Assembly: GCA_027625915.1 (NCBI GenBank)
Contig: JANTQA010000070.1
Location: 3,725,001-3,789,000, forward strand
Direction: 5' to 3'
Origin: Anaeramoeba flamelloides
Lineage: Eukaryota; Metamonada; Anaeramoebidae
DNA: 64,000 nucleotides
Translations under genes and position numbers: made by a program
The notes under the pieces: generated by a model
The model's database searches: none
Told to the model about the DNA's origin: nothing
Seen by the model: only the letters and a program-made list of their open reading frames with translations
Part shown: one piece after another, positions 10,342-21,654 of the stretch
Numbering within the stretch: position 1 is the stretch's first letter
Layout of the letters: each line of letters opens with the position of its first letter

Positions 10342-11486
10342 ATGCCTAAAATTGAAGATTTAATAAAAATAATTGTTGGAAAGCAGAGTTTTCCATCAAC
10401 CGAAATGCTTTGGGACAGTTTGTCCATTTTCTTTAACGAGGTAAAAGACGAAGATCTTGGCATGTTCAAAATTCGATTGTTAATTCTTGAACTGCAAGAG
10501 GAATTAAGTAATATATTGAAACTTTGTTTGTTTTCTTCTTTTGTGTTTCTTTAATTTTACGTGTTAACAATTATATTCACATAATGTATCTTAGTCGGGA
10601 ATTTGATAAGTACAAAACATCTGGCAGTACTTTGTTTTAAATTAGCGGGGGGGTTGAGTGGTATTCGAAAAATGGTAGCTAATGGTTTCATTCCACTAGA
10701 AAAAGATACATCACGTTATTTATTGATCATAATAAGAGTTATCATGGAAATAATTTTGCCACACATATCACAAAAACAAATACTTTTACTTTTTGATCTT
10801 CACCCATCAGTGAATAGCCCCAAAAGAGAATTTAAATTACAACAATTAAACGATCAAAATATAAACCTAACAACAAAAAATACAAAGGAAATTGAAAAAC
10901 TTCAAAGAAAGAAAGAAAAAGAAAAAGAAACTAAAAAAGAAAAAGAAAAAGAATCTAAAAATGAAAAAAAAAAAGAAAAAGAAAAAGAAAAAGAAAAAGA
11001 AAAAGAAAAGGAAAAAGAATTCAAAAATCAAAAAGAAATAAATATTGAAATTGAAAAAGAGATTGACGGATTAGTGTGCAAAGAAATAAAAAATGAGAAA
11101 AAAAATATTAAAAAAGAATTTGAGAAAAATAAAAACAAGATCAGAAAAATTACGAAATTACAATTGGCAAGTTTAGACTTATGGTTATACAAAGATTTAG
11201 ATAACAAGACGAAAGTTAGTTGTAAAATTAATATACTTGAGAACATTAAAGGTTCTACAAATCAGTATATAAAAGTAAATATACAATATATCGATAATGA
11301 TGATCAATACCCAAAAAAAAGAATTCGTCTTCATTTTGGATGGCTAGCAATAACAAAAGTTGATAACAAACAAAAAGAATTCCAAAAAATTAAAGATCAA
11401 AATATTGAAATCAAAATTACACCATCAAAAATAATTGAACATTTTTTTTTTCAAATAATTCATTCTATTGCCGAGTTGCCCTTACA
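10342..11486 (+). CDS. DYM: Dymeclin, exons 1-2 (N-terminal part)
   Basis: Exon 1 is 10342-10507 and exon 2 is 10595-11486, joined across an 87-bp GT-AG intron (GTAATA...TTAG, phase 1). The spliced N-terminus contains DLIKIIVGKQSFPSTEMLWD, which matches the conserved start of dymeclins (a VGxxSFP..FW type motif, from memory of plant and animal proteins), then GNLISTKHLAVL and SRYLLIIIRVIMEIILPHIS, aligned with the QTHNALFIICCLLK region. A Glu/Lys-rich insertion (about residues 175-255) and an extra segment follow. The exon ends SIAELPL at a GTAAAT donor (phase 2), matching the human LITDIPLL region. Dymeclin is a peripheral Golgi protein of helical repeats needed for Golgi organisation. Whole protein with exon 3 would be 872 aa against about 669 in human; the excess is mainly the insertion. 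Confidence 0.85.
10905..11035 (+). repeat. In-frame GAAAAA hexamer tract (Lys/Glu) in dymeclin exon 2
   Basis: Tandem GAAAAA units encode alternating Glu-Lys. Similar in-frame tracts occur in ADAT3 (19.95-20.11 kb) and the 1.2-kb gene. Confidence 0.85.
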
Positions 11487-12326
11487 GTAAATATTTTTTT
11501 ATATTTTCATTGTTTTTTGTTTTTCTTATTATTTAAAGTTATATTAAATCTATAACAATAACAATATTATCTATTGATATTTTTTTTTGTTTGATCTTAT
11601 AGTTTTTTTAAATTCGATTTTTCAAAATAAAATTTTCATGAAGATATTTAGGAATCAAGTAATTTTATCCTCAAAATTCAAATTCATTTTTTTTGGTTTT
11701 GAAAATGATTCAAATGGTTCTAATACTTCTTGTCAATAATACCATACAATTTGTTCAAAAAATTTATCAGAATTGAAAATTATTGTGTAATTTTTTTTTA
11801 TTTTTTGAAAACTAAAAAACAAACTTTTTTAGAAACCTTAAAGAATAAAAAAAATTGCATAATAGATCTAAAATTCATTGATAAGTTGTGTTAAACTTCT
11901 ATCAAAATTTCATTAATTTAATCATCAATACCTCAATTATTTTTATTGGCTGAGATTTGGATTGAAATAAGAATTAAAAATCACGAACTAAATAAAAAAT
12001 TTCTTTCAAAATCTAGACTTTCCAACATAAAACTAAGAATTTATTTTACCATTTTCAAGAATAAACTTAATTACTAATAAAAATAATAGGTTTCTTTTTT
12101 GTTGGGTTTACATTGGAAACATGTGAATTTTAGATTTCAAAAAACTGAACCAAAATCAATAAATTGTTTAAATGAGGCTAACTCATCCATTTCATAAATC
12201 GAAACACAAATTCCAAAATAAAATTAAACAAGATCTTGTCAAGAATTCAATTTATTTTTAAAAAAATACTACATCCTTAATAAAGATACTTTATATATAT
12301 TTGCTCTGTTTTTTTGAAAATTAATA

Positions 12327-13155
12327 TAAACTTCATTCCAAAAATTTGGAAACACCCAAAATCAAAAATAGAAAAAAAAACAAAACTATATATTATATTT
12401 TTCCAAATGTAATACAAAATTGTATTTAAATGACAGAGTATTAAAGTTTTAATATAAATCCTTTTTATCCAAATATAAAGAAAAATGAAAATCTCAAAAA
12501 TCCATATGTCCAAAAATGGAGAAATGAGTTGAAATGAAAGAGTTCAAACAAAAAATCTATTTCTAAATTTATTGACATTTCATTAACAATTATTTATCGA
12601 TAAATGGTTATATAAACCCCAATTCAAAATTTTTAACACACTGAAATCCGATTTGTGAAAAAAAAAAAACTTATTTAATCAATTCAAGAAGATTTACCAA
12701 ATTAGAGTCATTTACTAATTGAAATGTTAACACTTTTTTATAAATTACAATACTCAAAAAACAATAAATAAATAATTATCAATACACATCAAACATGGGC
12801 GTGTTAAAATTTTTGGAGAGACCAAAAAAAAAAAATTGATTTGGAAAATTTGTTTAAATTCTTTTAGGAATTATTGATCGATCAAATGGTTAGATACTAC
12901 CAACTAATTTTATTTGAGTTCTTCTATTTGGAAAATCTCAACTTTAACATAATATCAATTGTTCAAAAAAATTTTGATCCAATGAAACAAGTTAACTAAT
13001 TCAAAAAATGTAATGATGAAAACAAAAACTACAAGATGAAAAAATGATTTTCCTATTTTACAAAAATTCAAAATTATCTCCAATTTCAATTAAATTGTAT
13101 TATTGTGATTGTTTGGAACGTTTTAGCTGTGTGGAAAATTTTGAATTTTAGTTTA
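12327..13155. mobile_element. Family D, copy 2 (composite, about 830 bp)
   Basis: Contains four versions of the family D terminus: TTCATTCCAAAAATTTGG (12333), CCCCAATTCAAAATTTTTAA (12617), GTGTTAAAATTTTTGGAG (about 12800) and GAAAATTTTGAATTTTAG (13134). This suggests two related units joined or one inserted in another. A further 3' piece is at 13230-13418. Non-coding. Confidence 0.6.
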
Positions 13156-13229
13156 CTATCAACTATACTTATCTGCTTTTTCTATTAACTTGAACTCTGC
13201 TTTAACCTCCAATCAACCACTGTGAAATT

Positions 13230-13418
13230 TTTTTCAGATCAAAAGAAACAAATTACTTTACTGGAAAAAGGGAAATGAAAACAAACTCATAAAAGAAAAA
13301 AAAATATAAAAATAATTGTAAATTCAAAATTATTTCAAAATTGAATAAAAGTGTTTTAATTGTTATTCTTTCAACTGTTTTAACTGTTTCCCAAAATTTT
13401 GGAATTTATTTTTGTTTA
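13230..13418. repeat. Family D, partial copy
   Basis: Matches one half of family D (AGATCAAAAGAAACAAATTA, GGGAAATGAAAACAAA, ending AAAATTTTGGAATTTA). No opposite end. Confidence 0.6.
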
Positions 13419-14731
13419 TTAAAGTAACGCATTACGAACAAGCAATTTGAATTGTTATTAAGTGTCAAGTTATTAGAGTGAAAAATAATTTTATGAAATG
13501 TAAAATAAAAAATGGAATTTTTATGAGTGCCTAATACCGATTAAAAACTAACCAATGTGTAATTAACAAATCATTCTCTAAAGGTCACCAATGAAAAAAG
13601 AGTACATTTTTAGAAAAAATTATCCAAAGAGTGGCATTCAATTTCCAATTAAAATGGCTGTGAATTATTATTTCGAAAACAACTATATTAGTTTGGAAGT
13701 GTAGTTCTTTTTCACTTTTCGAGATCTATAAGATTTTTTTTTATTTTCATTTCTTAAAAGTAATTATTTTTATATCAAGAAAGTTACAAAATCCTTATAA
13801 ATTAGATTAAAACCAACTAAATTGATTACGTATGGATTGAAAACAATCTATTAAAAATTAAAGACATTTAACATTTTGGAAATCTATAATAAATAAAAAA
13901 GTAATTTTTTTGTAAAAATTGATTTTTTTAAATCGAAAATGCTTTTTACCTTTTTTTTTTGTATTAAATTTTTTGACAATGAGATTTTGGTGAATTTTTT
14001 TTATTATTACTATTAAATTTTTTTAATTGAAGATACTGTTAAATTACTTTTTTTAAAAAAAAAAATTGGAAATTTTGTAATAAAATATCTTTATATTTTT
14101 TTAGTTAATTACATTATTTGTAATAGAGTTAGGGAAGTTTTTTTATTTTTTTTTTACATTTTTTTAATTGTGATCCTGTCTATTTTTTTTTTGTTATTTA
14201 AAACTTGCCAACCAGAAGAAGTAAAGTTTCATAATATCCTTTTTGGTAGCAAACCCCCTTGATAAGTAACTAGATACTTAATACTTAATAAAAATTGTAT
14301 TTTTTTTCCTATTTAAACCCTTAAAAAAGATCAGATAAATTTCAGATCAAAAACTTTTCTATATTTTATTTATGTAATACAATACTAAGAAACAAATTGA
14401 ATTATTATGAAGAACAAAAAAAATATTTTAACAATTTCAATATTTAAATACTTTTATGAAAATTGAGTTTAATAAAGATATTTAAAAATTAAATTGACAG
14501 TGTTATTTTGGAAATAACTTATAATAAATAAAAAATTTTTAATGATTTTTTTTTATTAAGAATAATTAAGAATAGTGCTTTAAAATAGATAAATTACTTA
14601 ATTTAACTGATCGCAATTTATTTGGATTAGTTTGGTTTGGTAAAAAACTTTAGTAAAAAACAAAAAATCTAAAAAACAAAAAAAAACTTTTAATAAATCA
14701 TGTGTACAATATATAATAATAAATTAAAAAG

Positions 14732-16292
14732 TGAAAATACAACATATTTGCTATGTGATCTAGTTCAAACATTAATAACATTTTTATCTTTTCCAATATT
14801 CCATCGACCATTCTCAATCAATTTTTTTGAAGATATTTTCACTGAACTTTTTTATTCAAAAATCAAATATACGGTATATGAAAAATTGATGTTTAAATTG
14901 CTATCATTTATTCTCGAATATGACAAAATTGATTATCCAAATTCTTCTTTAATGAACACAATATTCACTGGAACATCTTTTCTATTTTACAAAATGCCCA
15001 AAAAAATTTTGAGTTTTGTGTCACCAATAGATGGAGATACAGACTCAAAGAATGTATATGATTTCCCTTTAACAAATTATGCAACTTTCTTATTTTTAAT
15101 GTTGGTTGACGGTTATCGTACAATTATACTGAATAAAAAATTTACAGAAAAATATTCAGGGATCACAAAACATTATGGAAGTATGATTCATTATTTTTGC
15201 AATTTAAAGAATAAGAATAATAGTGAAAATTCGAATACAATTTCAATTAGTGGGCCGAAAATATCTTATAAGAAATTTATTATACTAATTAATAGATTCT
15301 ATAGCAACGATCAAATACTTTATTTATTATTTGAACTTTTGGAATCAAATGAAAAATTTCGAAAAAAATTTAGTAATAAAGGATTTTTAGACGAAATTAC
15401 ATTAACTATTTTGGACAAAATATCAAATTTGAAACAAAAAGATGATACATATATAAAAATAATTTATCTAAGAATTCTAAGATATTTCACACTTGATGAG
15501 AATTTTGTTAAAAATATTTTATCAAGTGTTCTAATAAAAAAATTTACGTTTGCTAATAATAAAAAAGATGAGAAGAAGGAGAAAATTTTCAAAGATATCA
15601 CTGAAAATAATTTAATTGTTTGTATGATCGGGGAAATTATTTATCAAGAATTAGAAGAAAAAAAAGATTACCAATTATTAAATATATGCTTTGAAATAAT
15701 TTATAATATTTCTCGGTCATTTAAAATAATTCAAAAAAAGGCTTCATTGCAATTAATTGCCATATTTATTAATATATTAAATCAATTTTATCAATCGATT
15801 CCAAAAAAAGAAATTTCAAAAAATCAATACTTATTTAATTTTTTTTCTGAACAATTACAAAAAATATTAGAAATAATTGATATTTTACTTGGAATGGGTA
15901 TAAAAACCTCTCAATTTTTAATCTATCAATTGATAAAAAATTATAAAAATATTTTTTTTAATGATTTTAAATGGATAAAAAGCAAAAATTGTAAAATTTT
16001 ATTATCTTTATTACACCAATTGAAGAAATATTGTATGTTTATCAATGATAAAATAGATCAAAAATTAATACAAACACGTATACAATCGCAGATACAAGAG
16101 AAAAAACAAGAAAAAAGGAAATTTATTGTTTCAGAAAATGAAATATTAGACATTATTCAAATTTATCCAAAGTTTTTACAAGAAATTACAAATTCAATAG
16201 ATATTAAACCCAGATTTTTTTATAAAAAACCACCCGTTATATTTTCAATATTACTAGAATTGATTTGGGAATCTTATATAAATAAAAAATAA
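14732..16292 (+). CDS. DYM: Dymeclin, exon 3 (central and C-terminal part)
   Basis: Encodes the remaining 520 residues to TAA at 16290. It aligns by eye with human dymeclin throughout: PLTNYATFLFLMLVDGYR with SPLANQSLLLLLVLAN; ISYKKFIILINRF...QILYLLFELLESNEKFR with the INFNSLYTAL...TLLLYTLLHQNSNIR region; FLDEITLTILDKISNL with NLVLPILEILYHV; SRSFKIIQKKASLQLIAIF with the FRSLHQYAAQRIISLF segment; and a C-terminal aromatic/Tyr segment. The ATG at 14700 that opens the frame is preceded at once by TAA and lies in the intron. I place the acceptor at AAAAAG (14726-14731), where phase and family alignment agree. Many Lys/Asn/Ile codons reflect base composition. Confidence 0.9.
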
Positions 16293-16437
16293 TTTTTTTG
16301 TATTTTATTTTTTTAATTTATACGCTTTTAACGATTATATTTATTTTTATTTTTTTTCTTTCTTTTTTCTTTAGTAAAAGTTTTGTTATAATTTTTTATA
16401 TTAATTGAATTATTTACAGGGTTATTGGTGTTTAATT

Positions 16438-16841
16438 AAAAATAACTTTTTTTTTTTTTTTTTTCCATTAAAGAGTGGGTACTAAAAGTCCACCTGTTAG
16501 CCCGAATCCCTAATTTGAATTAGAGATATTGTTGAACCAAGTGAGAGCTGGTCATTTCTCCCAAAAATCGGATCCGCTCCATAAATTGAGAGGGATTTTG
16601 TTCCAATTCCGTTCAGTTTTATAATAGTCAAAAAGATTCAATTCGGTCAAACGATTTCCTCAAAGAATTAGTGGTTCTAAGAAGCATAAGCGCGATTTTT
16701 AATTAAAATTACACCGTGGTGGCTATTTGAGAAAATGGTAAACAATAAGAAATAATGGTTAAGGGAATAGAACCCCGGCCTTCAGATTGTAAACTGGGTT
16801 GTGTTACCACTTGTCCATACCGGTTCTCAAAAATAACTTTT
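16438..16841 (-). mobile_element. tRNA-Val-like SINE, copy 1, with intact 13-bp target duplication
   Basis: The body is 16451-16828 on the - strand. Its head reads GAGAACCGGTATGGACAAG, with an A box TGGACAAGTGG (16807-16817) and a B box GGTTCTATTCC (16764-16774); the intervening anticodon-like loop TTTACAA would give UAC. The overall pattern resembles tRNA-Val. The tail is poly(A) (T run 16447-16464 on +). AAAAATAACTTTT flanks both ends (16438-16450 and 16829-16841), a perfect 13-bp duplication indicating fairly recent LINE-driven retroposition. A second, older copy is at 32074. Confidence 0.88.
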
Positions 16842-17738
16842 ATTTTAGAATTTTTCATCTAAAGTAAATAAAACACCGAAAAGAAGATATTTAGAAAAAC
16901 AAAAAAAAAAAACTTTACTATTATTTTTGTTTATATAGCCTATATAAAAATTATTAAATTAACCTTTATTTTTTTAATATTTTTTCTTTTTTTGAACATA
17001 TTATTCAAAATAATCCACATTTGTTTCAATGAAGTACAGCCCTGGGACTGAAAAATACATTTTTTTAAAGAAATAACCAAAATACGATTAATTATATTTA
17101 AAGAGAAATATAAACTTCGATTAGAGTTGATATCCATAGAAAAAAATACCTGGACAAAAAATAAATTTAAAAAAAAAAAAAAATGTTAATATAATTCTTG
17201 ATCACAACATCAAATGGAAGGTCTCATTTAAAAGTTCTCAATTTCTTTAGATAATTAAAATTGTTGAAAATAAGATTTTATACTCGAGATGAAGTGATAA
17301 TACTCAATTATATACCAATAATTTTAATTTTTCTCTCTCTCTTTTTTTGTAATTTTGATAATTCTTTTTTAATTAATTCTTTATATGAATACATAAAGAA
17401 ATGAATATTATTTTATCTAAAATTAATCTGGAAACCCCTATATTTTTTCCAAAACTATTCTATATTAGAATTAAAGAAATTTGTGATTTAGTCTTAAAAA
17501 AATCAATTTTGTTTTTAGAAAATAATTAGATACCAGAATTACATTTTTAAATTTCTAAAATGGTATAAAATGGTAATAATAACTAAGAAAATTCAAAGAA
17601 ATTATTTATATCGTTACAATAGATATTTTCAAAAATGTTTTGATTCAATACCTAATTCTTTAATTTATTTTTCAATTAAAAAAAATATTAATTAAGAAAT
17701 TATCATAAAATATCTACTTGTTTATTACTCAAATTAAG
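16842..17738. other. Intergenic, nothing recognised
   Basis: A/T-rich. A 65-codon - frame at 16940-17137 has no family resemblance. Possibly 5' sequence of the LINE relic that follows, too decayed to read. Confidence 0.35.
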
Positions 17739-18260
17739 AAAAGGTGTTTAACAGGGGGTCCATTATTTCCATTATTATTTGGATATATTACTCATTTTCT
17801 CTTCGAAAAAAAAGAAAAAATCATACCAATACGTGTGCAAATGTTTACTGGTGACATGATTTTACCTATGAAAGGATAATTAATTGATTTAAATTAATTT
17901 CCAATTATAAATGAATCTATAAGAAATAATCAGAGATTTAGAAATGAATCCAAATAATCATTAATTTAAAAAAAAATTAATACAAAAGGAAATTTTTACA
18001 TCTTGGTATTTGGCTTGATAAAAAAACTCATTTAAAGTTTAATCTTGAATATTTTATAACTAATATCAAAAAACGAATGAACTTTTTACCAACAAAAATT
18101 TTTTTTTCTAATAATTTACAAATTGAGAATTTCTCCAATATTTTTTTAAATATTCAAATATTTTATTGATTGGAAATATTTGATCCAACAGTTGGTAATT
18201 TTAAAGAAATATATACCTTTTTCGATAATTAATTATTAAATTTTAATTAAGCAATACAGA
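17739..18260 (+). mobile_element. Decayed LINE reverse transcriptase relic
   Basis: Conceptual translation on + gives K-G-V-stop-Q-G-G-P-L-F-P-L-L-F, a degraded KGVxQGxPLSPLLF motif of non-LTR reverse transcriptase. Then comes VQMFTGDMILPMKG, which lines up with QMFADDLILIIKG of the 49.4-kb copy (catalytic FADD changed to FTGD), and later HLGIWLDKKTHLKFN, matching YLGIYLEKNFTFS. Several in-frame stops separate the motifs. It is inactive, and older than the 49.4-kb copy judging by decay. Confidence 0.8.
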
Positions 18261-18320
18261 TTCACAAATACTTTTTTATATTACAACCGTAAAAATTGAT
18301 CCAATAAGGATAACAAGCTA

Positions 18321-18528
18321 CAGTCAGTTCCACTTTTAAGACACAAACTTTGAAATAAATTTAAGGTACATAAAAATAATCTTAAATTAAGGCATAAAAT
18401 TTAAAATACTAGGAAAATAATTTGTTTAAAAAAAATTCCAAAAAAATCTGATTTAATTTGAGATTTTTCTGTTTTTTTGCCTTAAATTTTGGTTGAAAAT
18501 TTTTATCTTAAAAGTGAAAATTAATATA
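18321..18528. mobile_element. Family A MITE, copy 3
   Basis: Begins CAGTCAGTTCCACTTTTAAG directly after TA (18319-18320). The right arm is decayed (CTTAAAAGTGAAAATTAA). Degenerate AAGGCACAAA iterations are visible in both arms. Confidence 0.75.
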
Positions 18529-18699
18529 TTCGAAAGAAGATTAAAATAATTTCAATAAACAAGAGTTATTGGTTTTTATATTTAAATCATTATATTTCTA
18601 CCTTTTTGAAAATAAAAGAATCTGAAAATATAAAGTAAAAAAAAGATAAACAAAATTTAAAACAACTAAATACTGAACTAGAAAATTCTAGTATTAAAA

Positions 18700-19280
18700 A
18701 TTTAGAAAATATTTCAAATTGAAAACATTATTATGTTTTCCAGAATTTAAAAGAATTGAGTTAAAACCAAGATTTAACACTATTCTTTTAAATCCTAGAA
18801 AATGACTGTTTTTTTTTTTTTTAATTTAAGAAATAAAAGATATAATTATTTAATTTTTGGTATATTTAGAAAATTTAATAAACCCGCCGTTAGTTTTTCT
18901 ATAATTTAAAAGGATTGAGTTAAATCAAAAATTTTACTAAATTATTTCTAAATTATGGAAAACCTAAGTTAGCTTTTTTTTAATTTGAGAAATAAGAAGA
19001 AAATTTCCAATATTTTCTTTTAATTTCTCAAATTAAAAAAAGTTAGGAACTTGATTTAACTCAAACACACTCCACCAAAATATTTCAATATATTATAAAT
19101 TAAAAAGATAATATATAAATTATCTTGTTGTTTAGTGAAAAGTTTTTTATTATTATTATTATTATTTCTCAAATTAAATCAAGCTAATGGTGGTTTTACT
19201 GAATTTATAGGAATTGAAAAAAATATTTAATTTTACTCAATTCTTTTTAATTCTGGGTAATTTAATTACAAAAATTATAT
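18700..19280. repeat. Cluster of hairpin repeats
   Basis: Three degenerate copies of an inverted-repeat motif (GAATTGAGT.AAA.C / its inverse / TTCTTTTAAAT) at about 18735-18790, 18905-18960 and 19205-19255. Best copy is at 53999-54045. Otherwise A/T-rich. Downstream flank of ADAT3. Confidence 0.5.
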
Positions 19281-19682
19281 TAAATGTAAATTTTCTACCT
19301 CAATTTTGAAACTTTGAACTCATACAAATTATCAATATCTATATCTATATATATATATAAAAACTCATATTTCGTTAACAAAGAGAAATCAAAATATTGT
19401 AAATTAACAAAAAAAAAACCTCTTTAAAGTTTTCCAATTTTGATTGTTTTTTAAAATGTTAACGCAATGATTTAATTTATATTTATTTTCTCGATATCTT
19501 CTTTTTCAGTTTACAAAAAGTTAAAATTCATATTTTTTTAAAAAAAAGTTTCCAATAAAAAACAAATCAATTAACAAATAAATTTATTTTAAAATAATTT
19601 TTTATTATTAATTAGATCTAATGTTTCGAATGAAAAAAAACAAAAAAAAAAATTAAGTTATTTATATATGGATATTATATAA

Positions 19683-20418
19683 CTAGTTTTCAATAGTATT
19701 TGAAAATTCATCCAATAAGTCATCACTTTTAACCCTGAATACTTGAAAATGGTGATTTAGTTTTGGTTCGACATTTAATCTATAGCAACTTCCAATTCCT
19801 CCATTCTCGCTGTGAGGTAAATAGTAAAAAACTCTTCTCACCCGCGAATGCACAAGTGCCATTGAGCACATCACACAGGGTTCACGTGCGAAATAAAAAT
19901 CTAAATCATAACAAAGATATTGTTCTGGAGAGATATTCATTTCATTTTCCTTTTCATTTTCATTTTCTTTTTCTTTTTCCTTTTCAATTTCTTTTTCTTT
20001 TTCTTTTTCTTTTTCTTTTTCTTTTTCTTTTTCTTTTTCTTTTTCTTTTTCTTTTCCGATTTCTTTTTCATTTTCATTTTCCTTTTCGTTTTCATTTTCT
20101 TTTTCTTTTTCGATTTCGATTTGATTTTCATTTTTTTTTTTTTTTTCATTTTTTTTTTCATAATTTACAAGCAACGAACCAATTTGTGAAATAGCGTGCA
20201 TAGTAGGGTGGAGAAGTGGCGAGCAAAACTTTGATGATTGATCTCTTGTATCAGATGCCTCAAAAACTACTTTATTGTTAATGGAATTAACAACAATAAC
20301 ACCATTTGCAATTTTTCCATTTTGTTTTGCTTTTAAAGAAAGATCAATTATTTTGTAAACATGTTTATACGCAATTTTTTCTTCATTTTCAGTTAAAACT
20401 TTAAACGTGGTTTGATTG
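19683..20418 (-). CDS. ADAT3: ADAT3/Tad3 deaminase-like subunit, catalytic-fold exon
   Basis: Non-catalytic partner of ADAT2 in the A34-to-inosine tRNA deaminase. The frame contains the cytidine-deaminase fold: GKIANGVIVVNS, the zinc ligand motif HPTMHAI and the second zinc motif REPCVMCSMALVHSRVRRVF. It ends with the ADAT3-typical LNHHFQVFRV. In active deaminases the first motif is H-x-E; here Thr replaces Glu, as expected for the structural ADAT3 side where Glu is lost. A run of about 75 mostly Glu/Lys/Asn residues is inserted between the two zinc motifs. The first codons of the open frame (from an ATG at 20471) are intron. The exon starts after ATATATAG at 20419, phase 2, matching the donor of the exon at 22.8 kb. 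Stop TAA at 19683. Very likely identity; activity would need ADAT2, not in this window. Confidence 0.93.
19945..20145 (-). repeat. In-frame Glu-Lys hexamer tract in ADAT3
   Basis: About twenty near-perfect TTTTTC units on + (GAAAAA on -), framed by TTTTCA variants giving Glu-Asn. It reads through without a stop and lies exactly between the HPT and PCVMC zinc motifs. Confidence 0.9.
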
Positions 20419-20742
20419 CTATATATTAATTTTATGATAGTGGTGATAATAATATTTGTAACGATAGACATTTAAAAGGTATAATTTATCATTTATAAAT
20501 AAAGATCAGAATCCATAATTAAATAATTATTTAACTAGTAGATTATTATTTTTTTTTAGAATTGAAAAGTTCACTCAGAAATTTTGGAATATATTTTATT
20601 AGTTAAATAAAAATTTTTTTGAAAAGTTAAAGGGTTTTGATTAAAATTAGATAAAATATAGCTAAATGGATTCGAAATCGTTTAGTCATCTTAAAAAGGG
20701 TGTTGTCAAAAGGGTTATCAAAATGTTCTTTTATCTACAGTA

Positions 20743-21235
20743 ATCCCGAAAAAGTGGTGTATTTTTTTTTTACATTTCAAATAAAAAATCCTCTTTGTTA
20801 GTGGAGGTATTTGTTAAATTGGTAATTTCAAATTAAGTGAAATATTAATACTAATTTAATCAATACCTATTGTCTTTATTTCAAAATATTTTCATTAAAA
20901 TATTTCCCAAAAAATGAAAAAAAAAAAAATTGCACTTTTTTTGATGAAAAAAATATACGGCAAATTCAATTAAAAACTGGCAATATGGTATAGGTACAAT
21001 GATTTTTTAAACAATAAAACACTGTTATATGTTTTCAATTTTATTTGAAAATTTTTTTGAGATTAACCAAGTTATGAAAACGATTTTTTCAATCAAAAAG
21101 AAAAAAATAATCACCCATTTTTCTGACTTTAAAAAAATATCAGATAAAATCGAGATGAGAAATTTTAATATATTTTATTTATGTAATATTATACTTTCGA
21201 AAACAAATTGAATTATTATTCAGAACCAATAAATG
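20743..21235. repeat. Family J repeat, copy 2
   Basis: Shares order and words with 5812-6255 (AAAGTGG, CTTTGTTAGT, TTATATGTTTT, ATGAAAACGATTTTT, TTTTATTTATGTAATA). Termini not defined. Confidence 0.6.
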
Positions 21236-21654
21236 ATGAATAATAATTTTGTATATTTAAATAGTTTTATCCGGATTTAGTATAATTAAGAAATATTTTT
21301 TATAATAAATTTGTTAACTCTTTTTTGGAAATAGATTAGATGATAAACACAAAAAGTACTATTTTCAGAACTTTATTAAAAACATTATTAATCATGTAAT
21401 TTTTCAAATTAATGCATCCTCAATATTTTGAATATTAAAAAAAAAAAACAATTACATTTTCATTTTAGATAAGTGAATACGTGCTAATCTTTGTGGTATA
21501 ATCATGAATACAAAAAAATTGACTTTTTTCATAAATTTTTTGTCGTTTGTTTATTAATTTATAAAAAAATTTTTATGAAGATAATTTTGTTCATTTTGAA
21601 TTTTATGAATGTTCGACACATTTAAAAAAAAAAACAATATATTAAGGATGTGCG

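Larger units (their letters stand above)
11487..14731 (+). other. Dymeclin intron 2 (3.2 kb) with family D elements
   Basis: Starts GTAAATATTT and ends TTAAAAAG. Phase 2 on both sides, and the joined peptide reads AELPL-H-ENTTYLLCDL, aligned with the dymeclin family. It holds family D sequence at 12327-13155 and part of another at 13230-13418. Sequence resembling one half of family J lies at 14290-14500. The remainder is plain A/T-rich DNA. Confidence 0.7.

Noticed and set aside
10342-11490. Two separate hypothetical genes (10342-10554 and 10603-11490)
   Set aside because: The second frame has no ATG start, an 87-bp GT-AG intron joins them in phase, and the joined peptide follows the dymeclin family.
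14700-14731. ATG at 14700 as the start of an independent 530-aa protein
   Set aside because: It would lack the conserved dymeclin N-terminus, which is present upstream in phase; the first ten codons have no counterpart in the family.
16440-16830. A functional tRNA-Val gene
   Set aside because: The acceptor and T arms do not pair as in a real tRNA, and the tRNA-like head continues into a 300-bp body with poly(A) and target duplication, so it is a SINE.
19763-20194. + strand Phe/Leu-rich ORFs opposite ADAT3
   Set aside because: Mirror of the Glu-Lys tract; the - strand has the deaminase motifs.
20419-20471. ATG at 20471 as the ADAT3 start
   Set aside because: The first residues (MSIVTNIIITTIIKLI) look like translated intron, and a phase-matched acceptor follows.
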